In this document: positions 33,383 to 43,300 of the stretch, piece by piece
Position numbering within the stretch: the stretch's first letter is position 1
Layout: each line of letters starts with the position of its first letter
NCBI GenBank assembly: GCA_965204525.1
Contig: OZ241994.1
Location: 3,100,001 to 3,164,000 of the forward strand
Direction: 5' to 3'
Source: Bin5 sp965204525
Lineage (GTDB): Bacteria > Chloroflexota > Anaerolineae > Caldilineales > Caldilineaceae
Length of the DNA stretch: 64,000 nucleotides
Notes under the pieces: generated by a model
The model's database searches: none
The model's input: only the letters and a program-made list of their open reading frames with translations
Told to the model about the DNA's origin: nothing
Position numbers and translations under genes: made by a program

Positions 33383-33500
33383 ATCACGATCGTTTCCAAC
33401 AGCTACCCCAGTCGAAACATCGGAATCTCTCCTATTCTCATGAATAGGCAAGCTTTTGGTCTCAAATTGAACTCATATACTATTCGGGAGAAACGAGATC

Positions 33501-34499
33501 ATGGCTGAAACGATTGCGCGGGCGGTTGAGCAAATCAAGAGCAATGGACTCTTGCGCAGTCTGGACGAATCCGCCACCAAACAGGGGGTGGTACTGAGAC
33601 TGCTGTATCTTGCCGGATGGAATACCTTCGACGTGTCGGAAGTTGTCCCAGAGTACACGGTTGGAAATCTCCGTGTAGACTTTGCGCTCAGGCCAGGTAC
33701 AACCAATGCCGTATTCATAGAGGTCAAACGGCCCGGCGAAAACCTGGAGAGCCACCAGCAGCAGCTATTGGAGTATTGTTTTCAGGAAGGCACAGAACTG
33801 GCTGCGCTGACTAATGGGCGGACATGGTGGCTCTATCTGCCTTTGCAGCGGGGAAATTGGGACCAGAGACGGTTCCTGACCATTGACCTCGAATCTCAAG
33901 ACCCCGCCATTATTGAACAACGATTCATGGAGTACCTGTCCCAGGAAAAGGTGATCAGCGGCCGGGCGGTGAGTAACGCTGAGAATTCGGTGCGGTCGCA
34001 GCAGCGAGCAGAGATTATCGATAAGACCATCATTGAAGCCTGGAACCAGATCGTCGAAATTCCCGACGATATGCTGGTTGACTTAATCTCGGAGACCACT
34101 GAGCGCATTTGCGGAATGAAGCCAGAACCGGAGTTGGTTAAGCAGTTTCTGTCACGGCGCGTCAGCCCCCGGCTGGCGCTGAATCGAGAAGCAAACGCTT
34201 CTTCAGCGAAGCAGACGCGCAGGGAGGGGCAGGGCTCCACGCTTCCGATCACTCTGGACCCGCAGGACTCCTCAGACTTCCTGGACGCTTTGCTACGCAC
34301 TAAGCAGGCGTGGCTAGAGGTGTCGTACAGAGACGGCCGCAAGGAGGTTCGCCGTTGGGACGCTTCACGCATGCAGCCGTCATCGAATGTGCTCGGCAAC
34401 CTGAGAAGCAAGTCGGATTTTCGACGCGGAACCTGGCAGCAGAAAGGGATCGTCAGCCTGCGAGTAAGCATTGAACGTCCGGCAAGCGAAGACACATGA
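33501..34499 (+). CDS. stand-alone nuclease with type I HsdR N-terminal-like domain
   Basis: 332 residues. The first 150 residues form a PD-(D/E)XK nuclease fold: YTVGNLRVDFALRPG then AVFIEVKRPGENLESHQQQL, and LAALTNGRTWWLYLP, the HSDR_N_2 pattern. The central part is helical; the end (WLEVSYRDGRKEVRRWDASRM) is a small beta-rich domain. No helicase motifs, so it is not HsdR itself. Lies 118 bp after hsdM on the same strand. Such proteins occur alone in many genomes and are suspected to have defence or restriction roles. Function unproven. Confidence 0.8.
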   Translation: MAETIARAVEQIKSNGLLRSLDESATKQGVVLRLLYLAGWNTFDVSEVVPEYTVGNLRVDFALRPGTTNAVFIEVKRPGENLESHQQQLLEYCFQEGTELAALTNGRTWWLYLPLQRGNWDQRRFLTIDLESQDPAIIEQRFMEYLSQEKVISGRAVSNAENSVRSQQRAEIIDKTIIEAWNQIVEIPDDMLVDLISETTERICGMKPEPELVKQFLSRRVSPRLALNREANASSAKQTRREGQGSTLPITLDPQDSSDFLDALLRTKQAWLEVSYRDGRKEVRRWDASRMQPSSNVLGNLRSKSDFRRGTWQQKGIVSLRVSIERPASEDT

Positions 34500-34590
34500 T
34501 GTCACCACGTGCTAATGAAAGAACCAGGAGAGAGGGGCCACTACAGATGCATAGTGATGCCGATGCGTCAGGTCAGGGGGTGACAGCGGA

Positions 34591-35247
34591 ATGGAAGACA
34601 TCGCGATTCTTGAAAGGAAGTTCATCGCCAAGACGGCGGCGAAGTACCGCAGCCGAGGCTATGAAGTTGAGGAAAACTGTGAGCTGGACTTTCTGCCCGG
34701 ATTCCACGTGGATCTGGTTGCGCGCAAAGATGATGAAGTGCGGGTGATTGAGGTGAAGTCCAGGACTTCTCTGGCAGCAACACCAAAGTTGAATGAACTT
34801 GCTGAGATTCTCTATAGCGAGCCTGGCTGGAGCTATGACCTGTTGCTGGTGGGCGAACCGGAGAAACTGGAGTCGCCTGAGGGCGCACAACCTTTTGCCG
34901 AAGAGGAGATCCGGCAACGTCTTGCCGAGGCGGAGGCCGTTCTTGAGAAGGGTTCGGGCGAAGCCGCCTACCTGTTGGTCTGGTCGGCTTGCGAGGCGGC
35001 GATCCGAAATCTGATCGAGACCGCCGAGATCTCTATCACGCGCGTCACCATGGCGGCATACGTCCTCGATATGGCGGTCATGCACGGCATCATTTCGCGT
35101 GAGGACCACGACTATCTGACCGACATGATGAAGTATCGAAACGCGATTGCCCACGGTTTTGATGTCAACGGATTCAGCGACGAAAAGGTGACAGAGTTGA
35201 TCGGGGTTGTTGTGCGGCTGCTGGATTCGGAGCCTGAACTGGTGTAG
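34591..35247 (+). CDS. PD-(D/E)XK (REase_AHJR-like) - HEPN-like fusion, copy 1
   Basis: 218 residues. N-terminal restriction-endonuclease fold: KYRSRGYEVEENCELDFLPG, then HVDLVARKDDEVRVIEVKSR (D-x(n)-E-x-K), as in REase_AHJR-like domains. The C-terminal half is helical and ends with KYRNAIAHGFDVNGFSD, an R-x4-H motif typical of HEPN ribonuclease or nucleotidyl-transfer-target domains. A fusion of DNase-type and HEPN-type domains suggests a toxin or defence effector. Duplicated as the next gene. The HEPN call rests on one motif and helix content. Confidence 0.7.
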   Translation: MEDIAILERKFIAKTAAKYRSRGYEVEENCELDFLPGFHVDLVARKDDEVRVIEVKSRTSLAATPKLNELAEILYSEPGWSYDLLLVGEPEKLESPEGAQPFAEEEIRQRLAEAEAVLEKGSGEAAYLLVWSACEAAIRNLIETAEISITRVTMAAYVLDMAVMHGIISREDHDYLTDMMKYRNAIAHGFDVNGFSDEKVTELIGVVVRLLDSEPELV

Positions 35248-35463
35248 CGGTAGCGGAAGTTCGCTGGCATCCCCTTTTTTGACCCACCTGCTGCGCACTT
35301 ATGGACCCGCACAGCTGTACTGTCGGGCATGACCACCGCCATGCCTGGGTCCTGTAGGCAAAACAAACGGTGAATGGATAAGCATAGTTTTCGAACTTTT
35401 CGCAGAATCTCCACCGGATCGGGCGATCTGCACAAGGGCACCTGACCAAGGGGTGATATCCTG

Positions 35464-36120
35464 ATGAAGGATGTAGAAATCGTTCAAAGGAACTTCATTG
35501 AAAAGAAGGCGGCCGAGTATCGCAGCAAAGGCTATGAGGTAGAGCAGGACTGTCCTCTGGCATTTCTGCCAGGCTTCCTGGCCGACCTGGTCGTGCGCAA
35601 AGATGGTGAAACGAAGGTAGTTGAGGTGAAATACCGGGCTTCGCTGGCTGAATCACCCAAAATAAGTGAACTGGCGCAAATTCTTCATGACAAACCCGGC
35701 TGGAGTTTTGAACTTCTGCTGGTCGGCGAACCGGAGAAACTGGATTCGCCCGACGGCGCGCGCTCCTTTGCGGTAGAGGAGATACGCCAACGTCTTGCCG
35801 AGGCGGAGAAGGCTCTCGGACACGGATTGAGTGAGGCTGCTTTTCTGCTGGCCTGGTCGGCGTTCGAGGCGGCGACAAGGGAACTGATCGCGGCAGAGGG
35901 CGTTTCCATTGAGCGTGTCACCCAGTCGGGTTATGTCCTTGACCAGGCGGTCTATCATGGCATTATCTCACGCGAGGACTATGACTACCTGGCTGACATG
36001 AGGCGATATCGAAACGCGATCGCCCACGGGTTTGATGTCAACGGATTCAGCGACGAGAAGGTGACGGAGTTGATCGACGTTGTTGTGCGGTTGCTGGATT
36101 CGGAGCCTGAGATGGTGTAG
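35464..36120 (+). CDS. PD-(D/E)XK (REase_AHJR-like) - HEPN-like fusion, copy 2
   Basis: 218 residues, same length and layout as copy 1 and clearly paralogous: FLADLVVRKDGETKVVEVKYR at the nuclease site and RRYRNAIAHGFDVNGFSDEK at the HEPN-like end. The C-terminal 30 residues are almost identical between copies while the N-termini have diverged, hinting at gene conversion or selection at the N-terminus. A 216-bp spacer with no ORF or repeat separates them. Followed 18 bp later by a toxin-antitoxin remnant. Confidence 0.7.
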   Translation: MKDVEIVQRNFIEKKAAEYRSKGYEVEQDCPLAFLPGFLADLVVRKDGETKVVEVKYRASLAESPKISELAQILHDKPGWSFELLLVGEPEKLDSPDGARSFAVEEIRQRLAEAEKALGHGLSEAAFLLAWSAFEAATRELIAAEGVSIERVTQSGYVLDQAVYHGIISREDYDYLADMRRYRNAIAHGFDVNGFSDEKVTELIDVVVRLLDSEPEMV

Positions 36121-36138
36121 CGGCAGCGGAAGGGGCAA

Positions 36139-36414
36139 ATGACCAACGTTCAGATCGAAATCTCTGATGCAGATCGCGAGCGCTTCGTTCGCCAGGCCCG
36201 TCGCGAAGGCATGACGCTGAGCGGGTGGTTGTACGCCGCTGCCTGCGAACGGCTTGAAAATCGTCAGCGGGCCGAGCCCTTCGCATCCGTGGAAGATGCT
36301 ATGGCCTTCTTCCGCGCCTGCGATGATCTGGACGGCCCTGAAGAGGAGCCGGACTGGAGCGAGCACTTGCGTGTTATCGAGGCGTCGCGCGCAGACAAAG
36401 TGGCTGGCGCGTGA
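36139..36414 (+). CDS. VapB-type antitoxin
   Basis: 91 residues. A ribbon-like N-terminus (TNVQIEISDADRERFVRQA) and EGMTLSGWLYAAACERLE fit a ribbon-helix-helix DNA-binding antitoxin. The acidic C-terminus (EEEPDWSEHLRVIEAS) is the usual toxin-wrapping tail. Its stop overlaps the start of the PIN toxin frame by 4 bp. Because that toxin is damaged, the antitoxin may now be an orphan. Confidence 0.75.
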   Translation: MTNVQIEISDADRERFVRQARREGMTLSGWLYAAACERLENRQRAEPFASVEDAMAFFRACDDLDGPEEEPDWSEHLRVIEASRADKVAGA

Positions 36415-36614
36415 CTTTTGTCGATACGAACCTCTTCATCTACGCCGTGGGCCGCCCTCATCCACTGCGCGGTCCAGCGCGGGCGTTCTTTGCGGAGTCG
36501 ATCGGGCAGCGCGGCCTGTGTCATTTGGCGAGTTGCCTGCGGCGGGGCGTGCGCGAGATCAAGACCTTTGAGCAGACGCTTGCTGAGGTGAGCAGTTTCT
36601 TATTTTCCTCGTAG
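36411..36614 (+). pseudogene. PIN-domain (VapC) toxin with internal in-frame deletion
   Basis: 67 residues from a GTG. The beginning TFVDTNLFIYAVGRPHPLRG is a normal VapC start with the first catalytic Asp. It then jumps at SIGQRG to LCHLASCLRRGVREIKTFEQ, which matches the end of the same fold (ALHLAACLRRG-REI-TFD). The middle, some 60 residues holding the other acidic residues, is missing. Too short to be an active nuclease. Confidence 0.75.
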
Positions 36615-36990
36615 AGCGGTACTTTTCCCCGGAAGTTAAAGATTCGGCCCCGAACGTCGATAGCGTATTCCACTATTCGAGTGAACCTGATAACGGTCGA
36701 CTATCACGCTGTGCGGGGAGCTCGCAAGTTGCGAACTTTCGCGCGCGGGAGCGGCTATATTACCGGTAACTTTCAACATGGACGGAGGCTGCTTCCATAT
36801 TAACGGCAGCCTTTAACATAGCGCGTATTCAGGATAAGAAAAGAGAGCAAAAATTTTTGAAGGCATGCACGAATGTGCTATATTGATCTGTTGTGTGCGG
36901 CAGCGAGTTGGAAAAGCAGGCGCAATTGGCGCTCTCAACCTCAAATGGGGAAGGGGCGTTCCCGACGGAGATCATTGACAGGCGAAAACT
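36615..36990. other. 376-bp intergenic region, onset of AT-richer DNA
   Basis: No convincing ORF. Base composition changes here from GC-rich to clearly AT-richer, which continues through the KAP, OLD-like and SIR2-like genes. Contains two related units, GGAGGCTGCTTCCATATTAAC and GGCAGCCTTTAAC, and the promoter at 36857-36884. Confidence 0.5.
36857..36884 (+). promoter_or_regulatory. sigma-70 promoter before the KAP ATPase
   Basis: TTGAAG (36857-36862), 16-base spacer, TATATT (36879-36884), 107 bases before the start codon at 36991. Could drive the KAP - OLD-like - SIR2-like block. Confidence 0.6.
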
Positions 36991-38436
36991 ATGACTGAAG
37001 CAACTACGATTTCTGTAGACCCGCGGGACGCAATAAAGCTAAAACATCCCGAAGCGGACGTTTCGCCAGAAGAACCTTGGCAAGACGATGTGCTTGGCCG
37101 GGCGGCGATCGCTGCCAAGCTGACCAACCTAATTCGGGACCAACGTGACCCCTTCGTGATCAGCATTGACGGCCAGTGGGGAACTGGCAAGACGTTCTTG
37201 CTCAAGCGCTGGCAGAAAGACCTGGAAAGACAGGAATTTCGTGTTATCTACTTCAACGCGTGGGAGGACGATTTCTGCGACGACCCTCTGCTTTCAATCA
37301 TTGGTCAGCTATCAGAGCATTTCAAGAAAGGCAACCTTAAGAAACTAGCCGACGAAATGGGCAAGATCGCGATTCCGTTGCTCAAAAAGAATGCCTTGTC
37401 GGTCTTGAACAGAGCTACGGGGCTAACGTTTGAGGTAGATCTGAACGAAAGAGATCTCCTGAAGGAATATCGTGACCAGAGACAAACCAAGATTGAACTG
37501 AAGAACCAACTGACGAAGATGGCGGCTGCCGTTGTTCAGGAAACCAACCGCCCTCTAATTTTCATTATTGACGAACTCGACAGATGCCGGCCGACCTTTG
37601 CCATTGAACTCCTGGAGCGGGTCAAGCATATTTTTGATATCCCCAATATGGTGTTCGTATTTGGCATCAATCGGGATGAGCTTTGCAAGTCACTCGTATC
37701 GATCTACGGCGAAATCGACACTACTGTCTATCTGCGACGATTCTTTGACATGGAGTTTACGCTTTCGGAAGTGGATTCGGTGAGTTTCTGCAGGATCTTG
37801 ATGGACAGATTCCATTTTGAGGAGTTCTTTCGTACCTTAAGTACGAATACCAATACCAGATTGCACAGCGATGATTATAACGGTTTAGCACGATGCTTTC
37901 CCGTGCTCTGCGGCAGTTTAGGGCTTTCACTGCGGGACATAGACTTCTGTGTACGGTTAATTGCTTTAGTTGGAAAGAACATCGAAGAACGGCATTACAT
38001 GTATCCTGGACTGCTTAGTCTGCTAATCCCTTTGAATCTTAAGAACCCAACTTTGTATCGTCAGTTCATCCGAGGTGAATGTCGTGCAAGCGCTGTGATG
38101 GACTACATTGACCAGGCAGTCTCTATTCCAACTGGAGACTCCCAGTTGGATTTTCCGCTTAGAACAGTGGAAGCCAGCCTATATTTTGCGGAGCTCAAAC
38201 GACTTGAAGGTTCCGGAGAATCATCAGCTTTGAAGCAACTGCAGCTTCTCCAAACTAATTCAGAGTTAACCCACCCCGAGTTTTTGTCAGAGAGGACTCG
38301 GAGCGCAGACTCCGCAAGAGCATCAGAACTGCTTGGTCTGATAGAATCACACACCCGGCATTACTGGAATGCCCCACGCCGTGTGCTTGACTACGTTGCA
38401 GAGTTAATCAACCTCCATGATTTCGTCAGAAGATAG
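36991..38436 (+). CDS. KAP family P-loop NTPase
   Basis: 481 residues. Walker A FVISIDGQWGTGKTFLLKRW near residue 60, YFNAWEDDFCDDPLLS, and Walker B RPLIFIIDELDRCRPTFAIELLERVKHIF followed by NMVFVFGINRDEL: the PF07693 pattern. KAP ATPases are STAND-like NTPases; some bacterial members (PifA type) exclude phage. No transmembrane insert is visible here, unlike many KAP proteins. The C-terminal 200 residues are helical. First gene of an AT-rich block with OLD-like and SIR2-like neighbours. Confidence 0.88.
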   Translation: MTEATTISVDPRDAIKLKHPEADVSPEEPWQDDVLGRAAIAAKLTNLIRDQRDPFVISIDGQWGTGKTFLLKRWQKDLERQEFRVIYFNAWEDDFCDDPLLSIIGQLSEHFKKGNLKKLADEMGKIAIPLLKKNALSVLNRATGLTFEVDLNERDLLKEYRDQRQTKIELKNQLTKMAAAVVQETNRPLIFIIDELDRCRPTFAIELLERVKHIFDIPNMVFVFGINRDELCKSLVSIYGEIDTTVYLRRFFDMEFTLSEVDSVSFCRILMDRFHFEEFFRTLSTNTNTRLHSDDYNGLARCFPVLCGSLGLSLRDIDFCVRLIALVGKNIEERHYMYPGLLSLLIPLNLKNPTLYRQFIRGECRASAVMDYIDQAVSIPTGDSQLDFPLRTVEASLYFAELKRLEGSGESSALKQLQLLQTNSELTHPEFLSERTRSADSARASELLGLIESHTRHYWNAPRRVLDYVAELINLHDFVRR

Positions 38437-38551
38437 GGGCATAGGGTCGATTCTATAGGCGCTCCGACTCAGATAGTAAAGTGTTAGGCGCGTACGAAAG
38501 ACACTTCAGCGGTTCAAACAACACAAGTCAGAATGGAGTCAATGACCTCAA

Positions 38552-40162
38552 ATGCGGATAAAGAGCGTACAGCTGACTAACTATAAACGCTTCACAAATC
38601 TATGCATCCACGATATTCCGGAATCAGCTCGATTGGTCGTATTGATCGGGCCTAATGGGACGGGGAAGTCCTCTCTGTTTGACGCTTTCCTCCTCAAATC
38701 AAAGAGCAACCGAAACAACTACAGGCTTGAAGGCACTAGAGCTAACTACTACTATAAGGACGATGGAACGTCCCGGCCCCCAGGATCAACGGCAGAAGTT
38801 AGCCAATCCATAGATGTTCAGTTTTACTGTCATGAACCAAATGATCTCAAATGGTCCGCTGCTTTCAACATTCGATCCCCATATAGGAATGAAGCTGATT
38901 TTCAGTTAGGCAGTTTAGAGCGCGTCACGGCAGCTACGGAAATGGAACGCTTTGGACGTATCATTGACCTCGACCAAGCCGTTTCCGATAACTATAGGCG
39001 GATGACGTGGAAGCGAATGATGGACTTGGACAGAGACGCCCCAGGAGATACTACATTCGAAAAATATCGGAAAGAATCCTTAGGTGAACTTCAAGCGGTT
39101 ATGAAGGAACTGTTTACGGCACCGACTCTTGAGCTCCAGGATTTCGGGGGACTAAGAGATTCAGGTGTCTTCAGATTCTCCAAAGGGACATCGGAGAACT
39201 TTCACTATAAGAATCTGTCAGGGGGAGAAAAGGCAGCTTTTGATCTCTTGCTGGACATATTTGTGAAGCGGGACGAGTATCAGGATGCCATATATTGCAT
39301 TGACGAGCTGGAAGCTCATCTTGCTACGGCACTTCACGGCCCGTTGCTCGAAGCCATGCTTGAGCTTGTTCCCGATCAGTCCCAATTGTGGATTGCCACC
39401 CACTCGGCAGGTTTCGTCCGTAAAGCATATGACTTGATGCGCCGATGTGGAGATGTCGTGTTCCTGGACTTTTCGGAGCATGATTTTGATCAATCTGTTG
39501 AAATTAGCCCACGCGTCCCAGACCGCTCTTTCTGGCAGACAACCTATCAAGTCGCTCTCGATGATTTGGCTGACTTAATTGCGCCAGATAATATCGTCCT
39601 CTGTGAGGGGAGTAAGGATAAAGTTGATAAGGGATTTGACGCGGAATGCTTTAACAGAATCTTCGCTCAAGATCATTCTGATACGTTGTTTATTTCACGC
39701 GGTGGGTCAGGGGAAGTCGAAAACAGCAAACATTTGATGTCAGTTCTTCATGCAGTGTCGAGAGGCAGCACTGTGTGGAGGGTTATTGACCGTGACGATA
39801 TGGCCTGTGAAGCACGGGAAAAGAAGAAAAGAGAAGGTATACGTGTACTAGGCCGACGGGAACTCGAGAACTATCTTTACGCTCCGGAAGTGTTAAAGAC
39901 ATTTCTCACAATGAACAACAAGGAAGGATGTGAAGAAGAGATTTTGAAGAAGCATGCGGCAGAGCTTCTTTCGGGTAGCACAATGGCGAAAGCTGATCTA
40001 ACCAAGGATAAGACTCGGAAACTGTTCGAGTTTATTAGGAGGGAAACAAATCTTAGCAATTTAGGCAACAAACGCGATGAATTCGCCTTGTATCATCTGG
40101 CCCCCGCGCTCAGACAGACCCCCGAAGTGTACCGAGAACTCCGTGCTGATGTCTTTCCATAG
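38552..40162 (+). CDS. OLD-like ATPase with TOPRIM-like C-terminal domain
   Basis: 536 residues. ABC/SMC-type ATPase: Walker A LIGPNGTGKSSLFDAF, signature LSGGEKAAFDLLLD, Walker B AIYCIDELEAHL, and switch His in IATHSAGFV. From about residue 345, DNIVLCEGSKDK (Glu) and WRVIDRDDM (D-x-D) fit a TOPRIM nuclease, followed by RRELENYLY, common in OLD-type and RloB-like proteins. OLD nucleases act in phage exclusion (P2 Old, Gabija GajA). It lies 115 bp after the KAP gene; no GajB helicase is present. AT-rich coding sequence. Confidence 0.82.
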   Translation: MRIKSVQLTNYKRFTNLCIHDIPESARLVVLIGPNGTGKSSLFDAFLLKSKSNRNNYRLEGTRANYYYKDDGTSRPPGSTAEVSQSIDVQFYCHEPNDLKWSAAFNIRSPYRNEADFQLGSLERVTAATEMERFGRIIDLDQAVSDNYRRMTWKRMMDLDRDAPGDTTFEKYRKESLGELQAVMKELFTAPTLELQDFGGLRDSGVFRFSKGTSENFHYKNLSGGEKAAFDLLLDIFVKRDEYQDAIYCIDELEAHLATALHGPLLEAMLELVPDQSQLWIATHSAGFVRKAYDLMRRCGDVVFLDFSEHDFDQSVEISPRVPDRSFWQTTYQVALDDLADLIAPDNIVLCEGSKDKVDKGFDAECFNRIFAQDHSDTLFISRGGSGEVENSKHLMSVLHAVSRGSTVWRVIDRDDMACEAREKKKREGIRVLGRRELENYLYAPEVLKTFLTMNNKEGCEEEILKKHAAELLSGSTMAKADLTKDKTRKLFEFIRRETNLSNLGNKRDEFALYHLAPALRQTPEVYRELRADVFP

Positions 40163-40376
40163 TCGATGAGTACTGTGCAAGATCTGAAACCCTGCCCTGG
40201 TTGCAACCCTTCCAGCGCGGATTGGATTAGCAATGTATCCGCGCATTTAGAGGTGCGGCGATTACGAAACATTGTCGTACCGGACAGCGTTTGGGTTGGC
40301 TTATGTGTCGAGAATAATGGTATTCCGTGAGAACATATGCTGTAATTTCCCTTAGCCAGTTCCCCTTGAGGTCGCG

Positions 40377-43300
40377 ATGAAGATTTCAGGCGTTGATTTC
40401 CCTATAGAATTGCTCAAATCCCTACGAGACGGCGAGCTCGTTGTATTTGCAGGGGCGGGTGTATCGGTAGGACCGCCCGCATGCTTGCCAATGTTCAGCG
40501 GACTTGCAGAGGAGATCGCCAGAGGGACTAGGGAGGTAAGAGGTAAAGACGAACCGGAAGATCGATTTCTCGGCAGGCTTCAGGATACAGGAGTACATGT
40601 GCATGAAATAGCTGCGCAGGTGCTTTTAGGGACTGGGGAGGAGCCGCCCGCCCCAAACGAACTACATTTCGATATCTTGAGGCTTTACTCGAAGCCTGAG
40701 TCACTCCGGTTGGTCACAACCAATTTCGATCTGCTTTTCGAACAAGCTGCAAGGGACGTCTTTGAGACAAACCCCACTTTGTACAGTGCCCCAGCCCTTC
40801 CCCTAGGCGGAAATTTTGAAGGCATCGTTCACGTCCACGGCGACATCAACCGGCCTGGCAAGGCGATACTGACAGATGCCGATTTTGGGCGCGCTTATTT
40901 GACCGAAGGCTGGGCGCGGCGATTCCTGACGACACTTTTCAGTTCCTTTCCCGTGCTCTTTATTGGCTACAGCCATCGCGATGTTGTGATGAACTACCTT
41001 GCACGGGCATTGACCGTATCGGAAACAAAGCGATATGCCCTTGTCTCATCAGACGAAGATGAAACGACGCTTAGAGATTGGCAACTCCGCGGCATCCAGC
41101 GAATCGAATACCCTAAATCGTCTGATGACGACTATCGAGGTCTGTATGAGTGCATGTCAGGTTTGGCAGAATTCGTTCGGCGTGACAGCAGTGACTGGAA
41201 GAGCCGGATAACAAGAATCGCTGAGCAACCTCCCTCTGACGACGAAGAGCAAATGGACCTGATAGACTATGCGTTTTCGGACGCGGAGTTAACAAGGTAC
41301 TTCATTTCTGCAGATACTCCGCCTGAGTGGATTGGGTGGCTCGGGGAACGCGATGACATAGATGGTCTCTTTACTACAGACAGGAATTACACCCTTAATG
41401 AAAGGGACGTGCATTTATCTCGCTGGCTGGCTCAAAAATTCGCTCGTGATCACGCTGACCAGCTCTTCTATTTGATTGCTGAACGCGGCATGCGCCTTCA
41501 TCCGGATTTTTGGTGGAGGTTGGGCCAAGCGATCAGCGAGGAAACCGACACGCCGATCGATCCCAAGGCTCTTTCCCGGTGGGTCTCACTCTTTCTTGCC
41601 ACGCCTCCGTCTCTTTCAGCCGAACATATCTTTGGATGGCTGGGATGGCTAAAACTGGGTGAACGCTGTATGGAAGTCGGCCTGACCGATAGCTGCATTG
41701 ACATCTTTGAGCTTATGGCCGGCGGCCGCCTTGAACTCAATCGACCGTTTTCCTTTCCTGCCGGCGAGTTTTACCGGCCGGAAATCCGTGCAGAATTCCA
41801 GCCAGTCTGCGATTATGCAACTATCAACGAACTCTGGGACAAGGCGCTGAAGCCGAATCTTGGCGATGTGGCGGAGCCTCTTCTCGCGAGAGTCGTAGAA
41901 TCGCTTGAAAGGCGCCACCGCATACTGCACTCTTGGCAGAAAGCGACCCGTACACATGACCCTTTAGATTTTCATCGTAGTTCAGTCACTCCAATCGATG
42001 TATTGCTTGATGCGGCACGCGATTGCTTGAAACACCTTTCTGAACATCACATTAAACTGGCCGCGTTCTGGTGCGAACGCCTCATACAGGCAGACCCTCC
42101 TTTTCTGCGTAAACTTGCCGTACACGCTCTTCATGTACGCAATGACATGTCGGAGACGGAGAAGATTGAGTGGCTGTTAAGCCGTCACGACATTCTTGAC
42201 CTCCCGACGGAGAACGAGACGCTTCAAGCGCTGAGAACGGCCTATCCTCACGCCGCACCCCAACAGCGAAAAGTCATTATTGAAACCGTCCTCGCTTTTC
42301 GCTGGCCAAACGAAGATGACGAAGAGGGCGAGGATAGAGCTGCCTATGAACATTTCCATTGGCTCTATCGGCTACACCAAATCGATCCGGACTGCACGCT
42401 GACAAAGCGAGAACTGGACAGGGTGTGGAGTGATTACCCATACTATCGGCCCCGTGAAGAGCCTGGAACAGACACGATGAGAGATGATGACTGGACCGGC
42501 AATGAGAGCCCATGGAACATGGAAGAGTTGCTGGCGCGCCCTGCAGGAGAATGGACGGACAAATTGCTGTCCTTTCAACAGAGCGACCCGCTCGGCCCCA
42601 ATCGTTATGGGATGAAAATGGCCGTTGAAGAGGCGGCGAAGCAGGACTTAGACTGGAGTCTTCAATTGGCGGACACTTTGGCTGCCGTCGGCAACTGGCA
42701 GACCGATCTTTGGTCCCCGCTTCTTCATTCATGGTGTCGTGTGAACGGTCAAGCGCAGAATGGACGTGTGCTTGGGCACCTTAAGAGCTCCGCTCTTCAC
42801 GTTCAACACGGACGCTTGGTCGTCGAAGCACTCATATCAGTCATCAGTAACGACAGTGTTCCAAACGCATCCGCATTACTGCCTGAAGCCAACCAGGTTG
42901 CGAAGGATCTTGGGCAGCATCGCGATCAGGTCAATCTGGAACCTACTGTGGACGACTGGTTGGTTCAGGCGATAAACAGTGTGGCGGGGAAGTTAGCTCA
43001 GTATTGGGTGGTCAGTCTTGATGTCTGGCGCAAGCAGCGAGAACCCGCTCCAGAGCGGATGAACTGCGAATATCGCTCTGTTTTGACAGAAATCATTGCC
43101 GATACAACAGTGGTGGGGACGTTAGGGAAAGCAGTTCTCGGATCTTTTTCGGCTCATTTGTTGGAAGCGGACGAGCAGTGGACGACAAGCAAACTGCTGC
43201 CCCTCTTTAGGCAAGAAGACAATATGCTTGCGTATCAGGCCGTTTGGGACGGGTTCCTTTCAGTTCAAAAAACCCTTCACCTTGCTGAGTTATTGAAGGA

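Noticed and set aside
31691..33451. Minus-strand frame of 586 residues opposite hsdM
   Set aside because: Shadow of hsdM; no motif or ribosome site.
38552..40162. Gabija system (GajA-GajB)
   Set aside because: The OLD-like protein could be GajA-like, but no UvrD-type GajB helicase lies on either side.
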